From positions 1 to 64,000 of the forward strand of contig CANRFV010000003.1 of NCBI GenBank assembly GCA_947629985.1: DNA of 64,000 nucleotides, read 5' to 3'. Both the position numbers and the translations under genes were made by a program. The stretch is from an uncultured Clostridia bacterium. Lineage in GTDB: Bacteria > Bacillota > Clostridia > Christensenellales > CAG-314. The notes under the pieces are model-generated. The model saw only the letters and a program-made list of their open reading frames with translations, made no database searches and was not told the DNA's origin. This document shows positions 34,727 through 45,875 of this stretch, piece after piece (the stretch's first letter is position 1; each line of letters opens with the position of its first letter).

Positions 34727-35434
34727 TTATTCTTGTTTGTAAATGATCCTGCCGCAGTGTTCGCAACGCACATAGCCCTTGCTTGCCATTTGCGAATCCA
34801 CTACCGCTTTGGGCATTTCCATCTGGCAACCGCCACAACGACTGCCGTCCCGCAAGGGAACAAATACGGGGCTCAGGCCGCCTTCGGCGATCTTGGAATA
34901 CACGCCGAACAGCGCGGGGTCTATTTCCTTTTTCAACTCCGCCTGTTTTTGCTGCAATTCGCGCACTCTCGGCTTTACTTCCGCCGCCGCCTTGTTTATT
35001 TCGTCGCTGCACTTGCTTATTAAACTTGCCAAACGCGGCAATTTGGAATAAATGTCGTCAAACTGACGGGAAATTTCCTCGCCTTCGCGCAAAATGCGCT
35101 TTATGTCCTTTTCGGCGGAGGCAAGTTGCTCCAACTGCTCGTTGAGTTTTTTGTTCATATAGTTAAGTTCGTCAACGCTTTCGATGTCTTCGATTTCCTT
35201 GGAGTGTTCGTCGATAACCGAAGTTATTTTGTCGATGGTCTGGCGCGCGACGGCAAGTTGGTTGCGCAGATCCAACGATTTGGAGTCCAATTTGTTAAGG
35301 GTCTCTTCGTATTCCTGACTGACCGCTTTCAACTGCTTGCGTTTTATGTAATTTTCGTTTTTTCTAAGGTCCTTTTCGATGCGATTGAGTTCGCTGTCCA
35401 AAGATTGGTACTGTAACATTTGCTGACTGATCAT
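34727..35434 (-). CDS. Coiled-coil protein with C-terminal C4 zinc ribbon
   Basis: A 235-residue protein. Long coiled coils (about 5-165) are followed by a zinc ribbon with paired cysteines in 'SRCGGCQMEMP' and 'VRCEHCGRIIY' (about 200-230). This matches the zf-RING_7/CT398 family, thought to bind nucleic acid. It lies downstream of trmK and rpoD; in many Firmicutes a Nif3-like gene sits at this place too, but none is present here. Confidence 0.85.
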   Translation of the reverse strand: MISQQMLQYQSLDSELNRIEKDLRKNENYIKRKQLKAVSQEYEETLNKLDSKSLDLRNQLAVARQTIDKITSVIDEHSKEIEDIESVDELNYMNKKLNEQLEQLASAEKDIKRILREGEEISRQFDDIYSKLPRLASLISKCSDEINKAAAEVKPRVRELQQKQAELKKEIDPALFGVYSKIAEGGLSPVFVPLRDGSRCGGCQMEMPKAVVDSQMASKGYVRCEHCGRIIYKQE

Positions 35435-35493
35435 AATGTTTGTTGCTCCTTTTATTGATACCGTTGCGCATTTTTACGGCAAAACGGTTGAGT

Positions 35494-36156
35494 TTAGTTG
35501 ATTGTATTATCGCACGGTTGCGCGTTGACAAATTGCAAAGCAGCGTTTACGTAATGCAATTTGTCGGCAACTTCGGCGTCGTTGCAATTGGTTAATATTT
35601 GCTGTAATTTGTTTTGTTCGAGACGCAACCATTCGACAAAATCGCGCCCCGGACGGGCGAGATTGGTACTGCCGAACAGCAATTCCAATTGGGTGGCGGA
35701 ACACTTGGTTTGCGAGCGCTGCGCCAAGATAAGGTCGTAATATTTGCCGTCGAAAAACTTGACGTCGAGCGTAACTCGGTAGCCGTCAAGCAAATAGCGG
35801 CGCACGTCGTATTGATTGCGCATAGGTTGCAACACGAGATACTGCGGCAACACGCGCGCGTTGTTCAAAACCGACAAAATTTCCAATCCGCCCATACCAG
35901 CTATTACCGCACAGTCGGCAACAACGTCCGCAAGACCGTCCTGACAGACGAATCGACTGCGACCAAGCAAGGGCGGCGGGCAGTTTTGGCGCGCTTTTGC
36001 CAAGCAACGCCGCGACACGTCGATAAACACTACCTGTTGCGCAGTGTTGCGCTGCAACGCGGCAATACCTATGTAACCGTGATCGCACCCCACGTCCGCA
36101 AGCACGTCGCATTGCGGTATGCACTCCGCTATACGGGCAAGTCGCTTGGTAAGCAT
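35494..36156 (-). CDS. trmK: tRNA (adenine-22-N1)-methyltransferase TrmK
   Basis: Methylates A22 of some tRNAs. The 220 residues have SAM-binding 'LADVGCDHGYIGIAALQ' (about 18-34), 'DGLADVVADCAVIAGMGGLEI' in two parts, and 'LVLQPMRNQYDVRRYL', all typical of TrmK. The C-terminal helical part is as expected. It begins 2 nt after the rpoD stop, the conserved Firmicute rpoD-trmK order. Confidence 0.92.
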   Translation of the reverse strand: MLTKRLARIAECIPQCDVLADVGCDHGYIGIAALQRNTAQQVVFIDVSRRCLAKARQNCPPPLLGRSRFVCQDGLADVVADCAVIAGMGGLEILSVLNNARVLPQYLVLQPMRNQYDVRRYLLDGYRVTLDVKFFDGKYYDLILAQRSQTKCSATQLELLFGSTNLARPGRDFVEWLRLEQNKLQQILTNCNDAEVADKLHYVNAALQFVNAQPCDNTIN

Positions 36157-36157
36157 A

Positions 36158-37210
36158 TCAATCGAGATAGTCGCGCAACTTTTTGGACTTGGTGGGATTG
36201 CGCAATTTACGCAGCGCTTTGGCTTCTATTTGACGGATACGTTCGCGCGTAACGTTAAATTCGCGTCCGACTTCTTCCAACGTGCGCGATTTGCCGTCGT
36301 CAAGACCGTATCTTAGGCGAATGACCTTTTCTTCACGCGGGGTAAGTTTGTGCAAAGCCTGAATAAGTTGTTCGCGCAACATTGTCTGCGCGGCAACGTC
36401 GCTGGGCGGCGCCGCCTTGGTGTCTTCGATAAAGTCTACCAAGTGGCTGTCTTCTTCTTCGCCGATGGGCGTTTCCAAACTGACGGGGTCCTGAGCGATT
36501 TTTTGTATTTCCACAACCTTGTCGGCGGAAATGCCCATATATTCGCCTATTTCTTCGGGAGTGGGTTCACGCCCCAATTCCTGCAAAAGGGTGCGCTGTG
36601 CGCGTACCTGACGGTTGATGGTTTCGACCATATGTACAGGTATACGTATAGTGCGCGCCTGATCGGCTATTGCGCGGGTTATTGCCTGACGTATCCACCA
36701 GGTTGCGTATGTGGAAAATTTGAAACCTTTGGTGTAGTCGAATTTTTCCACCGCTTTCATCAGCCCCATATTGCCTTCCTGTATCAAATCCAAAAACAAC
36801 ATTCCGCGCCCGACATAGCGCTTGGCGATGGATACCACCAAACGAAGGTTCGCTTCGGAAAGTTTTTGCTTGGCTTCTTCGTCGCCTTCCAACATACGTT
36901 TGGCAAGTTCCGTTTCCTCTTCGCTGGTAAGAAGGGGCACTTTGCCGATATCTTTAAGATACATCTTGACGGGGTCGTCCACGGCAACGTCGCCTATGCT
37001 CTTGTACAGGGCGGTGTTGTCCTTTTCGAACGTGTCGTCTACGATCTTGATGCCGTTTTGTTCGAGATATTTGTATATTTCGGCATTCTGTTCGGGCGTG
37101 ATGTCGGTATTTTCCAAACGCGAATCGAGTTCTTCGAACGTTATTTTGGTAACGCCGCCCGTGCGGATATCGTCTAACAGATTTTGCAAATAAATTTGAG
37201 TAAGTTCCAT
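36158..37210 (-). CDS. rpoD: Primary sigma factor RpoD (SigA)
   Basis: Housekeeping sigma factor of 350 residues. It has a short region 1.1, region 2 ('[59 protein letters not shown]'), region 3, and region 4 ('[49 protein letters not shown]'). The start at 37210 has GGAGG upstream; the longer frame to 37546 is an artefact overlapping dnaG. Many promoters in this window match its consensus (TTGACA-17-TATAAT). Confidence 0.97.
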   Translation of the reverse strand: MELTQIYLQNLLDDIRTGGVTKITFEELDSRLENTDITPEQNAEIYKYLEQNGIKIVDDTFEKDNTALYKSIGDVAVDDPVKMYLKDIGKVPLLTSEEETELAKRMLEGDEEAKQKLSEANLRLVVSIAKRYVGRGMLFLDLIQEGNMGLMKAVEKFDYTKGFKFSTYATWWIRQAITRAIADQARTIRIPVHMVETINRQVRAQRTLLQELGREPTPEEIGEYMGISADKVVEIQKIAQDPVSLETPIGEEEDSHLVDFIEDTKAAPPSDVAAQTMLREQLIQALHKLTPREEKVIRLRYGLDDGKSRTLEEVGREFNVTRERIRQIEAKALRKLRNPTKSKKLRDYLD

Positions 37211-37224
37211 ATTTCCTCCGAAAA

Positions 37225-38991
37225 TTAAGCCTTGTTTATTTGTTGGCTGAGTTGGGCAAGTTCGTCCAACAGCGAAGCGTCGGCGGGATTGCTTTTTATC
37301 TTTTTGAGCAATGCGTCGCGCTTGAATTTTAACTTTTCTACGGTAAGCAACCGCTTGCATTGACGGTAATATCGTTCGTTTACGTCGCGTTTGCTTTCGG
37401 ACAGATCCACGTCGAGTATTTGATTGTATTCCTGCTCGCGCGCGTCGGGGCACACCGTGTACATCATATCGACAACGGGCGCCGCGCCCTTGCTTACGCA
37501 ATCCAACAGGTAATCGAACAGATCGGACAAAAACGACGTGTTGCATATCGGTTTATCGTCCAAAACCGCATACGGCTCGCCGCGCAACATACACGCCGCA
37601 ACAAAATAACGCGCCTTATCCTGCGGGGAGGACAACTGTTCGGTAATTTCCCGCGCCGCGTCGTCTGCGTTGTCCTGCGCAAGTTTGCGGCGGAAATAGT
37701 CTTCGGAATAGCCCGTTTTGAGCGAAACGGCGGTTATATAACGCGCCTGACGCACGTCGTCGAGCGAACGCAACATTACCAAAGCGCCCTTTACGTACTT
37801 GGGCAACGCGTTGTTGCGCACAGCCGCGTCGGAACTGTTGATGTCGAATGCGGAATCCAACAGCCGCAATTTGTAATCGGGCAACGGCAACGCCTGCTTG
37901 ATAAGTTGTTCGAAAGCGTCCTTGCCGTACTTTTTGATATATTCGTCGGGGTCGAGTTTTTCGGGGACGCTCATCACGCGCACTTCCAAACCCGCCTTGT
38001 CCAAAATGTCCATTCCGCGCACGGTGGCTTTTTGTCCGGCGGCGTCGCCGTCATAACAGATGTACACCGTATCGGCAAGGCGCGACAGCCACATTGCCTG
38101 CTTTTCGGTAAGGGACGTGCCCATACTTGCCACAACGCTGTGAAATCCCGCTTGATACATTGCGATTACGTCCATATAGCCTTCCACCACAACCAAGTCG
38201 GTCAAGGCGTTTTGCTGTTTTAACTTTTTGACTATGTTTACGGCAAACAAATTGTCCTTTTTGACAAATACGGGGGTTTCGGTTGTGTTTTTGTATTTGC
38301 CGAAACGCACCGTTTGCTCGTCCAGACCGCGCCCGCCGAAAGCAATGACGTTGCCCTGCATATTGATGATGGGAATAATAAGCCTGCCAGTCAGCGCGTC
38401 GAACACGTCGCCGCCTGCCGTACGCGACAAAACGCCCGCCTTTATACAGTCGTCGCGCGAAAAACCGGCTTTGTCGAGATAACGCACAAGCGAATACTTG
38501 TCCGGCGAATACCCTATGCCGAAGGCGTTGACCGTATCGTCGTCGAAACCGCGCCCACGCATATATTCGCGGGCGGCGGCGCCTACGTCGCTACGGTAAC
38601 ACCGATAATAAAATTTGCCCGTTTGGCGGCATATTTGCAGATATGTATCGCGTTTTTTCTTTTTGTCGGCAAAGTCCTTGTCCTGCTTGGTGTACTGCGT
38701 TTCCGGCATGGGAATGTTGGCGCGCTTTGCCAAAATTTCCAACGCTTCCCAAAAGGTACACGACTCGTATTTTTGCACAAACTTTATTACGTCGCCGCTT
38801 TCGCCGCAACCGAAACAGTGGAATATCTGCATATTGCGGTTTACGTGGAAACTTGCGGTTTTTTCGCCGTGGAAAGGACAGCGCGCAACCAAACTGCTGC
38901 CCGCTCTGCGCAATTCCAAGTACGAACCGATAACGTCCGCAATGTCGTTGGAACGCTTTACCTGTTGAATAAAATCGGTCAAATCCGCCAT
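37225..38991 (-). CDS. dnaG: DNA primase
   Basis: Makes RNA primers for replication. The 588 residues contain an N-terminal zinc-binding domain ('[12 protein letters not shown]' and 'CFGCGESGD', about 41-70), the RNA polymerase core with Toprim motif '[15 protein letters not shown]' (about 265-280) and '[13 protein letters not shown]', and a C-terminal helicase-binding region. GGAGAAA precedes the start. It is 14 bp upstream of rpoD, as in the classic macromolecular-synthesis operon. Confidence 0.97.
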   Translation of the reverse strand: MADLTDFIQQVKRSNDIADVIGSYLELRRAGSSLVARCPFHGEKTASFHVNRNMQIFHCFGCGESGDVIKFVQKYESCTFWEALEILAKRANIPMPETQYTKQDKDFADKKKKRDTYLQICRQTGKFYYRCYRSDVGAAAREYMRGRGFDDDTVNAFGIGYSPDKYSLVRYLDKAGFSRDDCIKAGVLSRTAGGDVFDALTGRLIIPIINMQGNVIAFGGRGLDEQTVRFGKYKNTTETPVFVKKDNLFAVNIVKKLKQQNALTDLVVVEGYMDVIAMYQAGFHSVVASMGTSLTEKQAMWLSRLADTVYICYDGDAAGQKATVRGMDILDKAGLEVRVMSVPEKLDPDEYIKKYGKDAFEQLIKQALPLPDYKLRLLDSAFDINSSDAAVRNNALPKYVKGALVMLRSLDDVRQARYITAVSLKTGYSEDYFRRKLAQDNADDAAREITEQLSSPQDKARYFVAACMLRGEPYAVLDDKPICNTSFLSDLFDYLLDCVSKGAAPVVDMMYTVCPDAREQEYNQILDVDLSESKRDVNERYYRQCKRLLTVEKLKFKRDALLKKIKSNPADASLLDELAQLSQQINKA

Positions 38992-39042
38992 TGTGTTTCT
39001 CCGAAACGACTTTGCCCGCGCCGCGCCGTTAAATGCGCGCAA

Positions 39043-39473
39043 GTTGGCAAAAAGTCGTCAAAAATGCAAAAATTCGCACATTTTCCTATAATAAAATACC
39101 GCTCAAATAAAAAATTTCCCCTAAAAAGTTATATTTTTACCGAAAAAATAATATAATATACGCCAAAATGCCGAAAATAACGAACGGCCGACCTATTGCG
39201 TTAAGCATTAAACTAAATAGTTAATAAATCAACTAAATCAAAGCAATAGTTGTTACAATTAAACTACCGCAAACTACGGACCTGCGCCGAAGTTTGCGCC
39301 CTTGCGGGGGTTGCCGGGGACATGCGACACCCCGGCGAAAGTCTAAACAATGCCGCGCGTGCGTTCACGCGCAACTCCCAAGTCCGACTGCGTCGGCGCG
39401 ACAGCGCACTGCGTGTCGATTGCGCTCGCGTTAGCGCAGCAGCAAGCAATCGACCGACGCACGAGTGGTCGGT
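39043..39473. repeat. Non-coding gap with a cluster of GC-rich hairpins
   Basis: About 430 bp without a gene. From 39313 it packs several stems: GCCGGGG/CCCCGGC (39313-39336), GCGCGTG/CACGCGC (39355-39372), CCGAC-TGC-GTCGG (about 39384-39396), and a larger one built on GTCGATTGC/GCAATCGAC (about 39415-39454). The last ones could end the V-ATPase transcript. The AT-rich part nearest dnaG may carry the dnaG promoter, which I could not pin down. Confidence 0.6.
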
Positions 39474-40100
39474 TTATTTATTTAATATATCTTTTACTTT
39501 CATCAAGCGCACCGTGGCGGAACGTTCGCTTTCGTCGAGTTTCATCTTGATAAACTTGATGGTTTCCGTAAGTTGCGGGATCATTATGTTTTCCAAGGCG
39601 TTTACGCGACGCTTGTTCTTTTCGATTTCGTCGGCAAGCATATTGCAGGTCTTTTCGGTTTCGGCAAGTTGAATGAGTTTTACCAATACCGAATCGAGAC
39701 CGCGCACCGATTCGTCCAATTGCGAATTTACGCTCAAAAAGCCGTACGGGTACAGTTGTTCGCCGTCGGAACGTTTGATGGATATTGCGGGCACTTCGAT
39801 GCCCATTACTTTGCGTTTGGAACACTGTATGGCAACGCTGCGCGAAGGCATAACAAACGCTTCCTGCACCAAACGCTCGTCTACGCTGCACTTTGCCTGT
39901 TTGAAAGCGTTCAAAGCGGCGCACAATTCGCTTTCGGTTTGCATACGCAGCCTTTTGTTTTCGCGCGCGATTTCGATAAAACGACGGATCATTTCGTCGG
40001 TTTTATCTTTAAGTAATTTGTGCCCGCGCGTAGCGGTACGCAACCGCTGCTGCAACAGTTTCAGTTCCATTCGCGTGGGATTTACGTTCAAAACTGCCAT
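39474..40100 (-). CDS. ntpD: V-type ATPase subunit D
   Basis: The central rotor shaft, a long antiparallel coiled coil of 208 residues. It has the family N-terminus 'NVNPTRMELKLLQQRLRTATRGHKLLKDKTDEM' and a C-terminal basic helix. It is the last gene of the ntp operon, 6 bp after subunit B. Confidence 0.95.
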   Translation of the reverse strand: MAVLNVNPTRMELKLLQQRLRTATRGHKLLKDKTDEMIRRFIEIARENKRLRMQTESELCAALNAFKQAKCSVDERLVQEAFVMPSRSVAIQCSKRKVMGIEVPAISIKRSDGEQLYPYGFLSVNSQLDESVRGLDSVLVKLIQLAETEKTCNMLADEIEKNKRRVNALENIMIPQLTETIKFIKMKLDESERSATVRLMKVKDILNK

Positions 40101-40106
40101 TTTTTG

Positions 40107-41489
40107 TTACTCCGCCGTGTAGGGTTTGTAGTATTTGTCCAGCATTTCTTCCGAAATACGTTTGAGTTCGCTGCGCGGCAAAATGCCCAACAGTTGCCAA
40201 CCGAGATCCAACGTTTCCTGTATGGTACGATTGGTGTTGAAGCCCTGCGCGATGTACTTCTTTTCGAATTGCGCGGCAAATTCGGCATACAATTTGTCCG
40301 TATCCGTAAGCGCCGCTTCGCCCAAGATTGCCGAAAGTTCCTTGGCTTCCTTGCCCTGCGCGTACGCCGAAAACAGTTGGTTCATTACACCTGCGTGATC
40401 TTCGCGCGTTTTGCCCGCGCCTATGCCCTTGTCTTTAAGACGGGACAAACTCGGCAATACGTCTATCGGCGGATTGTAGCCGCGCTTGTACAAATCGCGC
40501 GACAAAATGATTTGCCCTTCGGTAATATACCCCGTAAGATCGGGAATGGGGTGCGTTTTGTCGTCTTCCGGCATGGACAAGATGGGGATTTGCGTAATGC
40601 TGCCTTTAAGCCCGTGAATACGTCCCGCGCGTTCGTATATCTGCGCAAGGTCGGTGTACATATAGCCGGGATAACCGCGTCTGCCCGGTACTTCCTTGCG
40701 CGCCGCGGAAGTTTCGCGCAACGCTTCGGCATAGTTGGTGATGTCCGTAAGTATTACCAGCACCTGCATGCCCTTTTCAAACGCAAGGTATTCCGCCGCG
40801 GTAAGCGCCATACGGGGTGTGGAAATACGCTCGATGGCGGGGTCGTTGGCAAGGTTTACAAACATTACGGTACGTTCGATAGCACCCGTTTTGTTGAAGT
40901 CCTTTACAAAGTAATCCGCTTCTTCGTAGGTAATACCTATTGCGCCGAATACCACGGCAAACTTTTCGTCGTCTCCCAACACGCGCGCCTGACGCGCTAT
41001 CTGAGCGGCCAACTGCGCGTGCGGCAAGCCGCTTGCCGAAAATACGGGCAACTTTTGTCCGCGCACAAGCGTGTTAAGTCCGTCTATTGCCGAAATGCCC
41101 GTCTGAATAAACTCGTTGGGGTAATCGCGCGCGTAGGGGTTGATGGGCTGGCCGTTGATATCCAAACTCATATCCGCAATTACGGGCGCGCCGCCGTCGA
41201 TGGGTTCGCCCATACCGTTGAATACGCGTCCCAACATATCTTCGGATACGGCAAGATGCAAACTTCTGCCCAAAAAACGCGCTTTTGCGGTGGAAATTTT
41301 GAGCCCCTGAGTGCTTTCGAACAGTTGCACCAGCGCTTTGTCGCCGTTGATCTCCAACACTTTGCCTTTGCGCACTTCGCCGTTGTCCTGTATTATCTCC
41401 ACAAGTTCGTTGTAACTTACACCGGAAACACCGTCCACCAACATAAGCGGACCTACTACTTCGCGAATGGTTTTGTACTCTTTAAGCAT
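40107..41489 (-). CDS. ntpB: V-type ATPase subunit B
   Basis: The non-catalytic nucleotide-site subunit of the V1 ring, 460 residues. It has '[14 protein letters not shown]', '[22 protein letters not shown]' in place of a Walker A, and '[23 protein letters not shown]'. AAAGGAG precedes the start at 41489, which overlaps the end of subunit A by 8 nt; the upstream in-frame start at 41510 is less likely. Confidence 0.96.
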   Translation of the reverse strand: MLKEYKTIREVVGPLMLVDGVSGVSYNELVEIIQDNGEVRKGKVLEINGDKALVQLFESTQGLKISTAKARFLGRSLHLAVSEDMLGRVFNGMGEPIDGGAPVIADMSLDINGQPINPYARDYPNEFIQTGISAIDGLNTLVRGQKLPVFSASGLPHAQLAAQIARQARVLGDDEKFAVVFGAIGITYEEADYFVKDFNKTGAIERTVMFVNLANDPAIERISTPRMALTAAEYLAFEKGMQVLVILTDITNYAEALRETSAARKEVPGRRGYPGYMYTDLAQIYERAGRIHGLKGSITQIPILSMPEDDKTHPIPDLTGYITEGQIILSRDLYKRGYNPPIDVLPSLSRLKDKGIGAGKTREDHAGVMNQLFSAYAQGKEAKELSAILGEAALTDTDKLYAEFAAQFEKKYIAQGFNTNRTIQETLDLGWQLLGILPRSELKRISEEMLDKYYKPYTAE

Positions 41490-43239
41490 TTGCGTCTCCT
41501 TTGTTTGCAAGAGCGTTTATTTGCGTATTGATGGCGCGCTGAATTTCGTCGAAACGCTCGATGTGTTCTTCTTCTATATATTTGCTGCGCCCTATCTGCT
41601 CGCGCACGGGCAAAGCAAGCAAATCGTCCAATTCCGCGCCGTTATCCAATGCGGCAAGCGCTTCGTGGTAAAAGCCCAATATCAACTTCATCATACGGTA
41701 CTGCTTGTTGAGCGACGTGTATGTGTCCACCTGATGAAAGGCGTTTTGGTGCAGATAGTCTTCGCGAATGGACTTTGCCGTTTCCATTGTAAGTCGGTCG
41801 CGCGCGCCCAAAGCGTCCATACCCACCAGACGGACGATTTCGTTTAGTTGATTTTCTTCCTGCAAAACAAAGCGCAGTTCGCCTTTAAGTTCGTTAAAGT
41901 CCTCCGCAACGTTGTCGGAATACCAATCTTCCAATTTGTCGTCGTACAGCGAGTAACTTGTAAGCCAATCGATGGCGGGGAAATGGCGCTTGTACGCCAA
42001 CGACGCCGACAGCCCCCAAAACACTTTTACTATGCGCAACGTCGCCTGCGAAACGGGTTCGGACAAGTCGCCGCCCGGAGGAGAAACCGCGCCTATTGCG
42101 GATATTGCGCCGATACGCTCGTCGCTGCCCAAAACTCTTACTATACCCGCACGTTCGTAAAACTCGGCAAGTCGGCTGGCAAGGTAGGCGGGATAGCCTT
42201 CTTCGCCCGGCATTTCTTCGAGTCTGCCGCTCATTTCGCGCAACGCTTCCGCCCAACGCGACGTACTGTCCGCCATTATTGCCACCGTGTAGCCCATATC
42301 GCGGAAGTATTCCGCAATGGTTATGCCTGTGTAAATGCTGGCTTCGCGCGCGGCAACGGGCATATCGCTTGTGTTGGCGATGAGAACGGTACGCTTCATC
42401 AGCGGTTCGCCTGTGCGCGGGTCGTTAAGTTCGGGAAATTCGCGCAAAACGTCGGTCATTTCGTTGCCGCGTTCGCCGCAACCTATGTAGACGATAATGT
42501 CTGCGTCCGCCCACTTGGCAAGTTGGTGCTGAACGATGGTTTTGCCGCTGCCGAAAGGCCCCGGTACAGCCGCAACGCCGCCCTTTGCAATGGGGAACAG
42601 CGTGTCGATAACGCGCTGACCCGTTACCATCGGTAAATCGGGCGACATCTTTTGCAAATACGGGCGTCCCTTACGCACGGGCCACTTTTGCAACATCGTA
42701 ACCGATTTGCCGTCTATTTGCGCTATTTGCTGAGTTACGGTGTAATCGCCTTCGTCCGCAACGGAAGTTACCTTGCCGCTTACGCCGTACGGCACCATTA
42801 TTTTGTGCAGTACTACCGGCGTTTCGCGCACGGTACCCAACACGTCGCCGGCAACTACGCTGTCGCCTACCTTTACGGCGGGGACGAAATGCCATTTTTT
42901 GCTGCGGTCGAGCGCGTTTACTTCCAAGCCGCGATTGATACGGTTGCCGGACACGCGCATAAGCACGTCAAGCGGACGCTGTATTCCGTCGAAAATGCTT
43001 TCGATAAGCCCCGGTCCGAGTTCGACCGACAGCGGCGCGCCCGTGGATTCCACAACGTCGCCCACGGTAAGACCGCTTGTTTCTTCGTAAACCTGAATAC
43101 TCGCCCTGTCGCCCCTTAGTTCGATCACTTCGCCGATCAACTTTTTGTCGGAAACTTTGACAACATCGTACATTTCCACGTCGGCAAGGTTTTCCGCAAC
43201 GATGAGCGGTCCGCTGACCTTTACAATTTTTCCAATCAT
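41482..43239 (-). CDS. ntpA: V-type ATPase catalytic subunit A
   Basis: The catalytic ATPase subunit of V1, 585 residues. Walker A is 'GPFGSGKT' (about 229-236), followed by '[11 protein letters not shown]' and '[32 protein letters not shown]'. It carries the bulge region typical of V/A-type A subunits (about 115-180). It follows subunit F by 2 nt. Confidence 0.97.
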   Translation of the reverse strand: MIGKIVKVSGPLIVAENLADVEMYDVVKVSDKKLIGEVIELRGDRASIQVYEETSGLTVGDVVESTGAPLSVELGPGLIESIFDGIQRPLDVLMRVSGNRINRGLEVNALDRSKKWHFVPAVKVGDSVVAGDVLGTVRETPVVLHKIMVPYGVSGKVTSVADEGDYTVTQQIAQIDGKSVTMLQKWPVRKGRPYLQKMSPDLPMVTGQRVIDTLFPIAKGGVAAVPGPFGSGKTIVQHQLAKWADADIIVYIGCGERGNEMTDVLREFPELNDPRTGEPLMKRTVLIANTSDMPVAAREASIYTGITIAEYFRDMGYTVAIMADSTSRWAEALREMSGRLEEMPGEEGYPAYLASRLAEFYERAGIVRVLGSDERIGAISAIGAVSPPGGDLSEPVSQATLRIVKVFWGLSASLAYKRHFPAIDWLTSYSLYDDKLEDWYSDNVAEDFNELKGELRFVLQEENQLNEIVRLVGMDALGARDRLTMETAKSIREDYLHQNAFHQVDTYTSLNKQYRMMKLILGFYHEALAALDNGAELDDLLALPVREQIGRSKYIEEEHIERFDEIQRAINTQINALANKGDANA

Positions 43240-43241
43240 TA

Positions 43242-43568
43242 TCAGTCCTCTTTGTTGAAAATTATATCTACGCCTATCGCCTTTTCCACGTCGCTCTTTA
43301 TGCCGCGCAAACCGTACCCCGTAGGTTGTGCAGACGTGGGTATGGGCACTATTGCCGGAAAAGTTTGCGTCTTGGCTTTGTCAAGCACGTCGGATATTTG
43401 CTCGGCGAGATTTTCCGCAATAAACAGCACCGCGTACTGCCCCTGCGAAAGTTTTTTTATAAGACCGCGCGCCTGTTCGGCGGTTGTGGCGTCGAATACT
43501 TCGACCCCTGCCGCTTTGAAAGCCAATACGCTGTCCTTGTCTCCTATAACTGCAATTTTGTCGGGCAT
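43242..43568 (-). CDS. ntpG: V-type ATPase subunit F (NtpG)
   Basis: A 108-residue rotor subunit that binds subunit D. It has the family's '[23 protein letters not shown]' start and '[13 protein letters not shown]'. Named ntpG in Enterococcus nomenclature. Its start overlaps the subunit C stop. Confidence 0.92.
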   Translation of the reverse strand: MPDKIAVIGDKDSVLAFKAAGVEVFDATTAEQARGLIKKLSQGQYAVLFIAENLAEQISDVLDKAKTQTFPAIVPIPTSAQPTGYGLRGIKSDVEKAIGVDIIFNKED

Positions 43569-44533
43569 TATTTCAACCTGTCCTTAATCCGATCCTTGTC
43601 GACGCCGTTTTTGACGTCGGAAAGTATATATCTGACTTTTTGAATTTCGTCCGTTTTGGTGTAAAAATACTGCAACACGGGTTGGATAGTTAGCAGATCC
43701 TTGCTTTGTTCGATCAACTCGTTGCGGTAAGATATTTGCATTTTTTGCGCCGCTTGAAGCCCCGACTGCCCTTGCAAGCACAGCCGCGCAAATTCCGCGA
43801 CGTGTTCGTCCGCTCTCATTACGGCATTGCCGTTGCACAGTTGCAAAACCGCGCTTTTTGTAAGAGAGCCGCCTTCCGCAAACCAATCGTCAAGGCGTTC
43901 TTCGGGCAAAGACGCGTTTTTAAGCCGCACAACGCACATAATGTTGACGGTATCCGCCTGCCAACGGTACAGTTTGTTTACCAACGGTATACTGCTGCGC
44001 TTGGCGTATACGCGCATATCCGCATAGCACGCCCTGTCCAGATACATATCCACAATTTGCGGGCTGCGATCGCCGTCGGCAAACCGAGCGTCTATTGCGT
44101 CGCATGCGGCAGCCATGGCAACGGGATACGCCGAATAATCGTCGTTGACGAAATCGTCGTTCATACGCGCGCAGTCGTACAGCGTTTGAGTAAAGCAGTA
44201 TTGCGTAAAATCGGCGCGCATATACTTGCCTTTCATCAAAGTTTTGGCATTGGCGTAATCGTACGGACACAAAAAATACTTTACCGCATAGGCGTCGTAG
44301 CACAGTTCTTTAAGCGCGGCAAACACGCTGTCCAATTCCGCGCCCAGCAAACGTTCGTAATCGTTGTCGGGTAGCGAAGCGCCTGCCGTTCCGCCGTAAC
44401 CGCTTTCGCGAAGGACGCGCACCGCTTCGTCTGTCGACGAACACTCGGCAAGTCTCAACAGCCTGTCGGCGCCCAATACTTTGTTTGAAAGCACCGCAAC
44501 GCGCCCGTTGGCGTACAATTGATCACTGTTCAT
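43568..44533 (-). CDS. ntpC: V-type ATPase subunit C
   Basis: The subunit linking the V1 rotor shaft to the membrane K ring (equivalent of eukaryotic d), 321 residues, mostly helical. It has 'ANGRVAVLSNKVLGADRLLRLAECSSTDEAVRVLRESGYGG' and 'FLCPYDYANAKTLMKG'. The start at 44533 overlaps subunit E by 11 nt. Confidence 0.92.
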   Translation of the reverse strand: MNSDQLYANGRVAVLSNKVLGADRLLRLAECSSTDEAVRVLRESGYGGTAGASLPDNDYERLLGAELDSVFAALKELCYDAYAVKYFLCPYDYANAKTLMKGKYMRADFTQYCFTQTLYDCARMNDDFVNDDYSAYPVAMAAACDAIDARFADGDRSPQIVDMYLDRACYADMRVYAKRSSIPLVNKLYRWQADTVNIMCVVRLKNASLPEERLDDWFAEGGSLTKSAVLQLCNGNAVMRADEHVAEFARLCLQGQSGLQAAQKMQISYRNELIEQSKDLLTIQPVLQYFYTKTDEIQKVRYILSDVKNGVDKDRIKDRLK

Positions 44534-45107
44534 CGCCGTCTCCCAACAAGTATGCCGCAACGCGCGCTTCGCTCTTGTCGCGGGAGTATCTTACAACGTT
44601 GTCGAGCGTGAGATTTTTGTCGTATCCCACGCCTTCCAACACCACGCCGCCGTCTGCGACGATGTGGCGCTTGCCCAATACCAACCCTTTGTCAAAGCCG
44701 TCAAGATATTTTTGCGTAACGGAAGCGCTGTCCGCTTGGGTAACGTAGACCGTCTCGCCCTGCTCGGCGTACTGTTCCAGCAAAGTACCGACAAATTGCA
44801 AACGCTCGGTCGGCGACATAGCCGCAAGACGTTGACGGGCAATGTCGTAACAGCGCGAAACAAGTTGCCTTCGCGCATTCAGACGGTACTTACGCGCGTC
44901 CAATTGCGCTACGGCAACGGCGTTACGTTTGCGTTCGTCCGCAAGCGCCGCAAGTTTTTGTTGAAGTTTGTCTTCTTCGAGCGCTATTTGTTTGTCGGCT
45001 TCGGCGGCAATGTTGCGTGCGGTTTCCGCAGCCGCGGCGGCTATTTGCGCGCACTTGTCGTCTGCGTCGGAAAGAATTTTGTTGATTATATTTTCTTTAC
45101 CGTTCAT
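44523..45107 (-). CDS. ntpE: V-type ATPase subunit E
   Basis: Peripheral stalk subunit, 194 residues: a long Ala/Glu-rich N-terminal helix (about 5-95) and a globular C-terminal domain ending in 'RVAAYLLGDGDEQ'. It pairs with the subunit encoded at 47880-48185. Confidence 0.92.
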   Translation of the reverse strand: MNGKENIINKILSDADDKCAQIAAAAAETARNIAAEADKQIALEEDKLQQKLAALADERKRNAVAVAQLDARKYRLNARRQLVSRCYDIARQRLAAMSPTERLQFVGTLLEQYAEQGETVYVTQADSASVTQKYLDGFDKGLVLGKRHIVADGGVVLEGVGYDKNLTLDNVVRYSRDKSEARVAAYLLGDGDEQ

Positions 45108-45182
45108 TGTAACCTCTTTGTGGTGGCAATAACCGACGTTACGGTCGGTTTTATGCCGTTTTGATCGTGTGCGACTGTTCGT

Positions 45183-45758
45183 TTACGCGCCCAACAACAG
45201 CCTTACCGCGTCGGCGACTTCGGGTATTACTTCGGGAGCGGGCGTTGTGATTTGCGGAATTGCCGAAACGGGAATATGGCCGAACAAAATGATCGTGGCA
45301 ACCAAGCCGAGCAACGCGTACAGTTCGATCATTGCAGGGAACAAAAACGCACGCGAAACCGCGCTGTTTTTGCCAACGGCTATTATCGTTGCCGCCGATG
45401 TGCGGCCCTGCAAAAACGCCGATACCGCGCCGCCGATCATCATAGGTACGCAAATAAAGAACACGCACCAACCCTGAGCGTTGATCTGCGCCGCAGTTGC
45501 GCTTTCAAGCACGCCCGCGTTGGTAAGATTTGCAACGGTAGGCAAATTTCTTGCGCCGATAAGCGCAATAATAAAACCGTACAAACCCTGTGTGGCGGGC
45601 AAAAGCGTAAGAATAAGCACTTTGCTGAATTTGCTCGGATCTTCCGCCAAAACGCCTGCGGACGCTTTGCCCGTGGCTTTTAAGCCTAAGCCCGAACCTA
45701 TACCGCAAAACAGTACGGTAAGTACCAAACCGATGATGCCAATTGTTAAACCTGTCAT
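45183..45758 (-). CDS. ntpK: V-type ATPase membrane rotor subunit K, probable Na+ type
   Basis: Proteolipid of the membrane ring, 191 residues and four transmembrane helices in two homologous hairpins, as in E. hirae NtpK. The ion site is visible: L53, T56 and Q57 in 'LPATQGLYG', a glutamine near Q95, and the carboxylate E145 in 'MIELYALLG'. In E. hirae the Na+ ligands are L61, T64, Q65, Q110 and E139. The match suggests that Na+ is translocated; this is an inference. Confidence 0.92.
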   Translation of the reverse strand: MTGLTIGIIGLVLTVLFCGIGSGLGLKATGKASAGVLAEDPSKFSKVLILTLLPATQGLYGFIIALIGARNLPTVANLTNAGVLESATAAQINAQGWCVFFICVPMMIGGAVSAFLQGRTSAATIIAVGKNSAVSRAFLFPAMIELYALLGLVATIILFGHIPVSAIPQITTPAPEVIPEVADAVRLLLGA

Positions 45759-45875
45759 TTTATGTTTTCCTCCGTTAGGTTTAATTTAGAATAGTTTTAT
45801 TTCAATCGGAAATATCCGAAATTGCCGTAATAATGCGTGTAGGCGCAACGGCGGACGTAAAAACGCCAAGCATGT

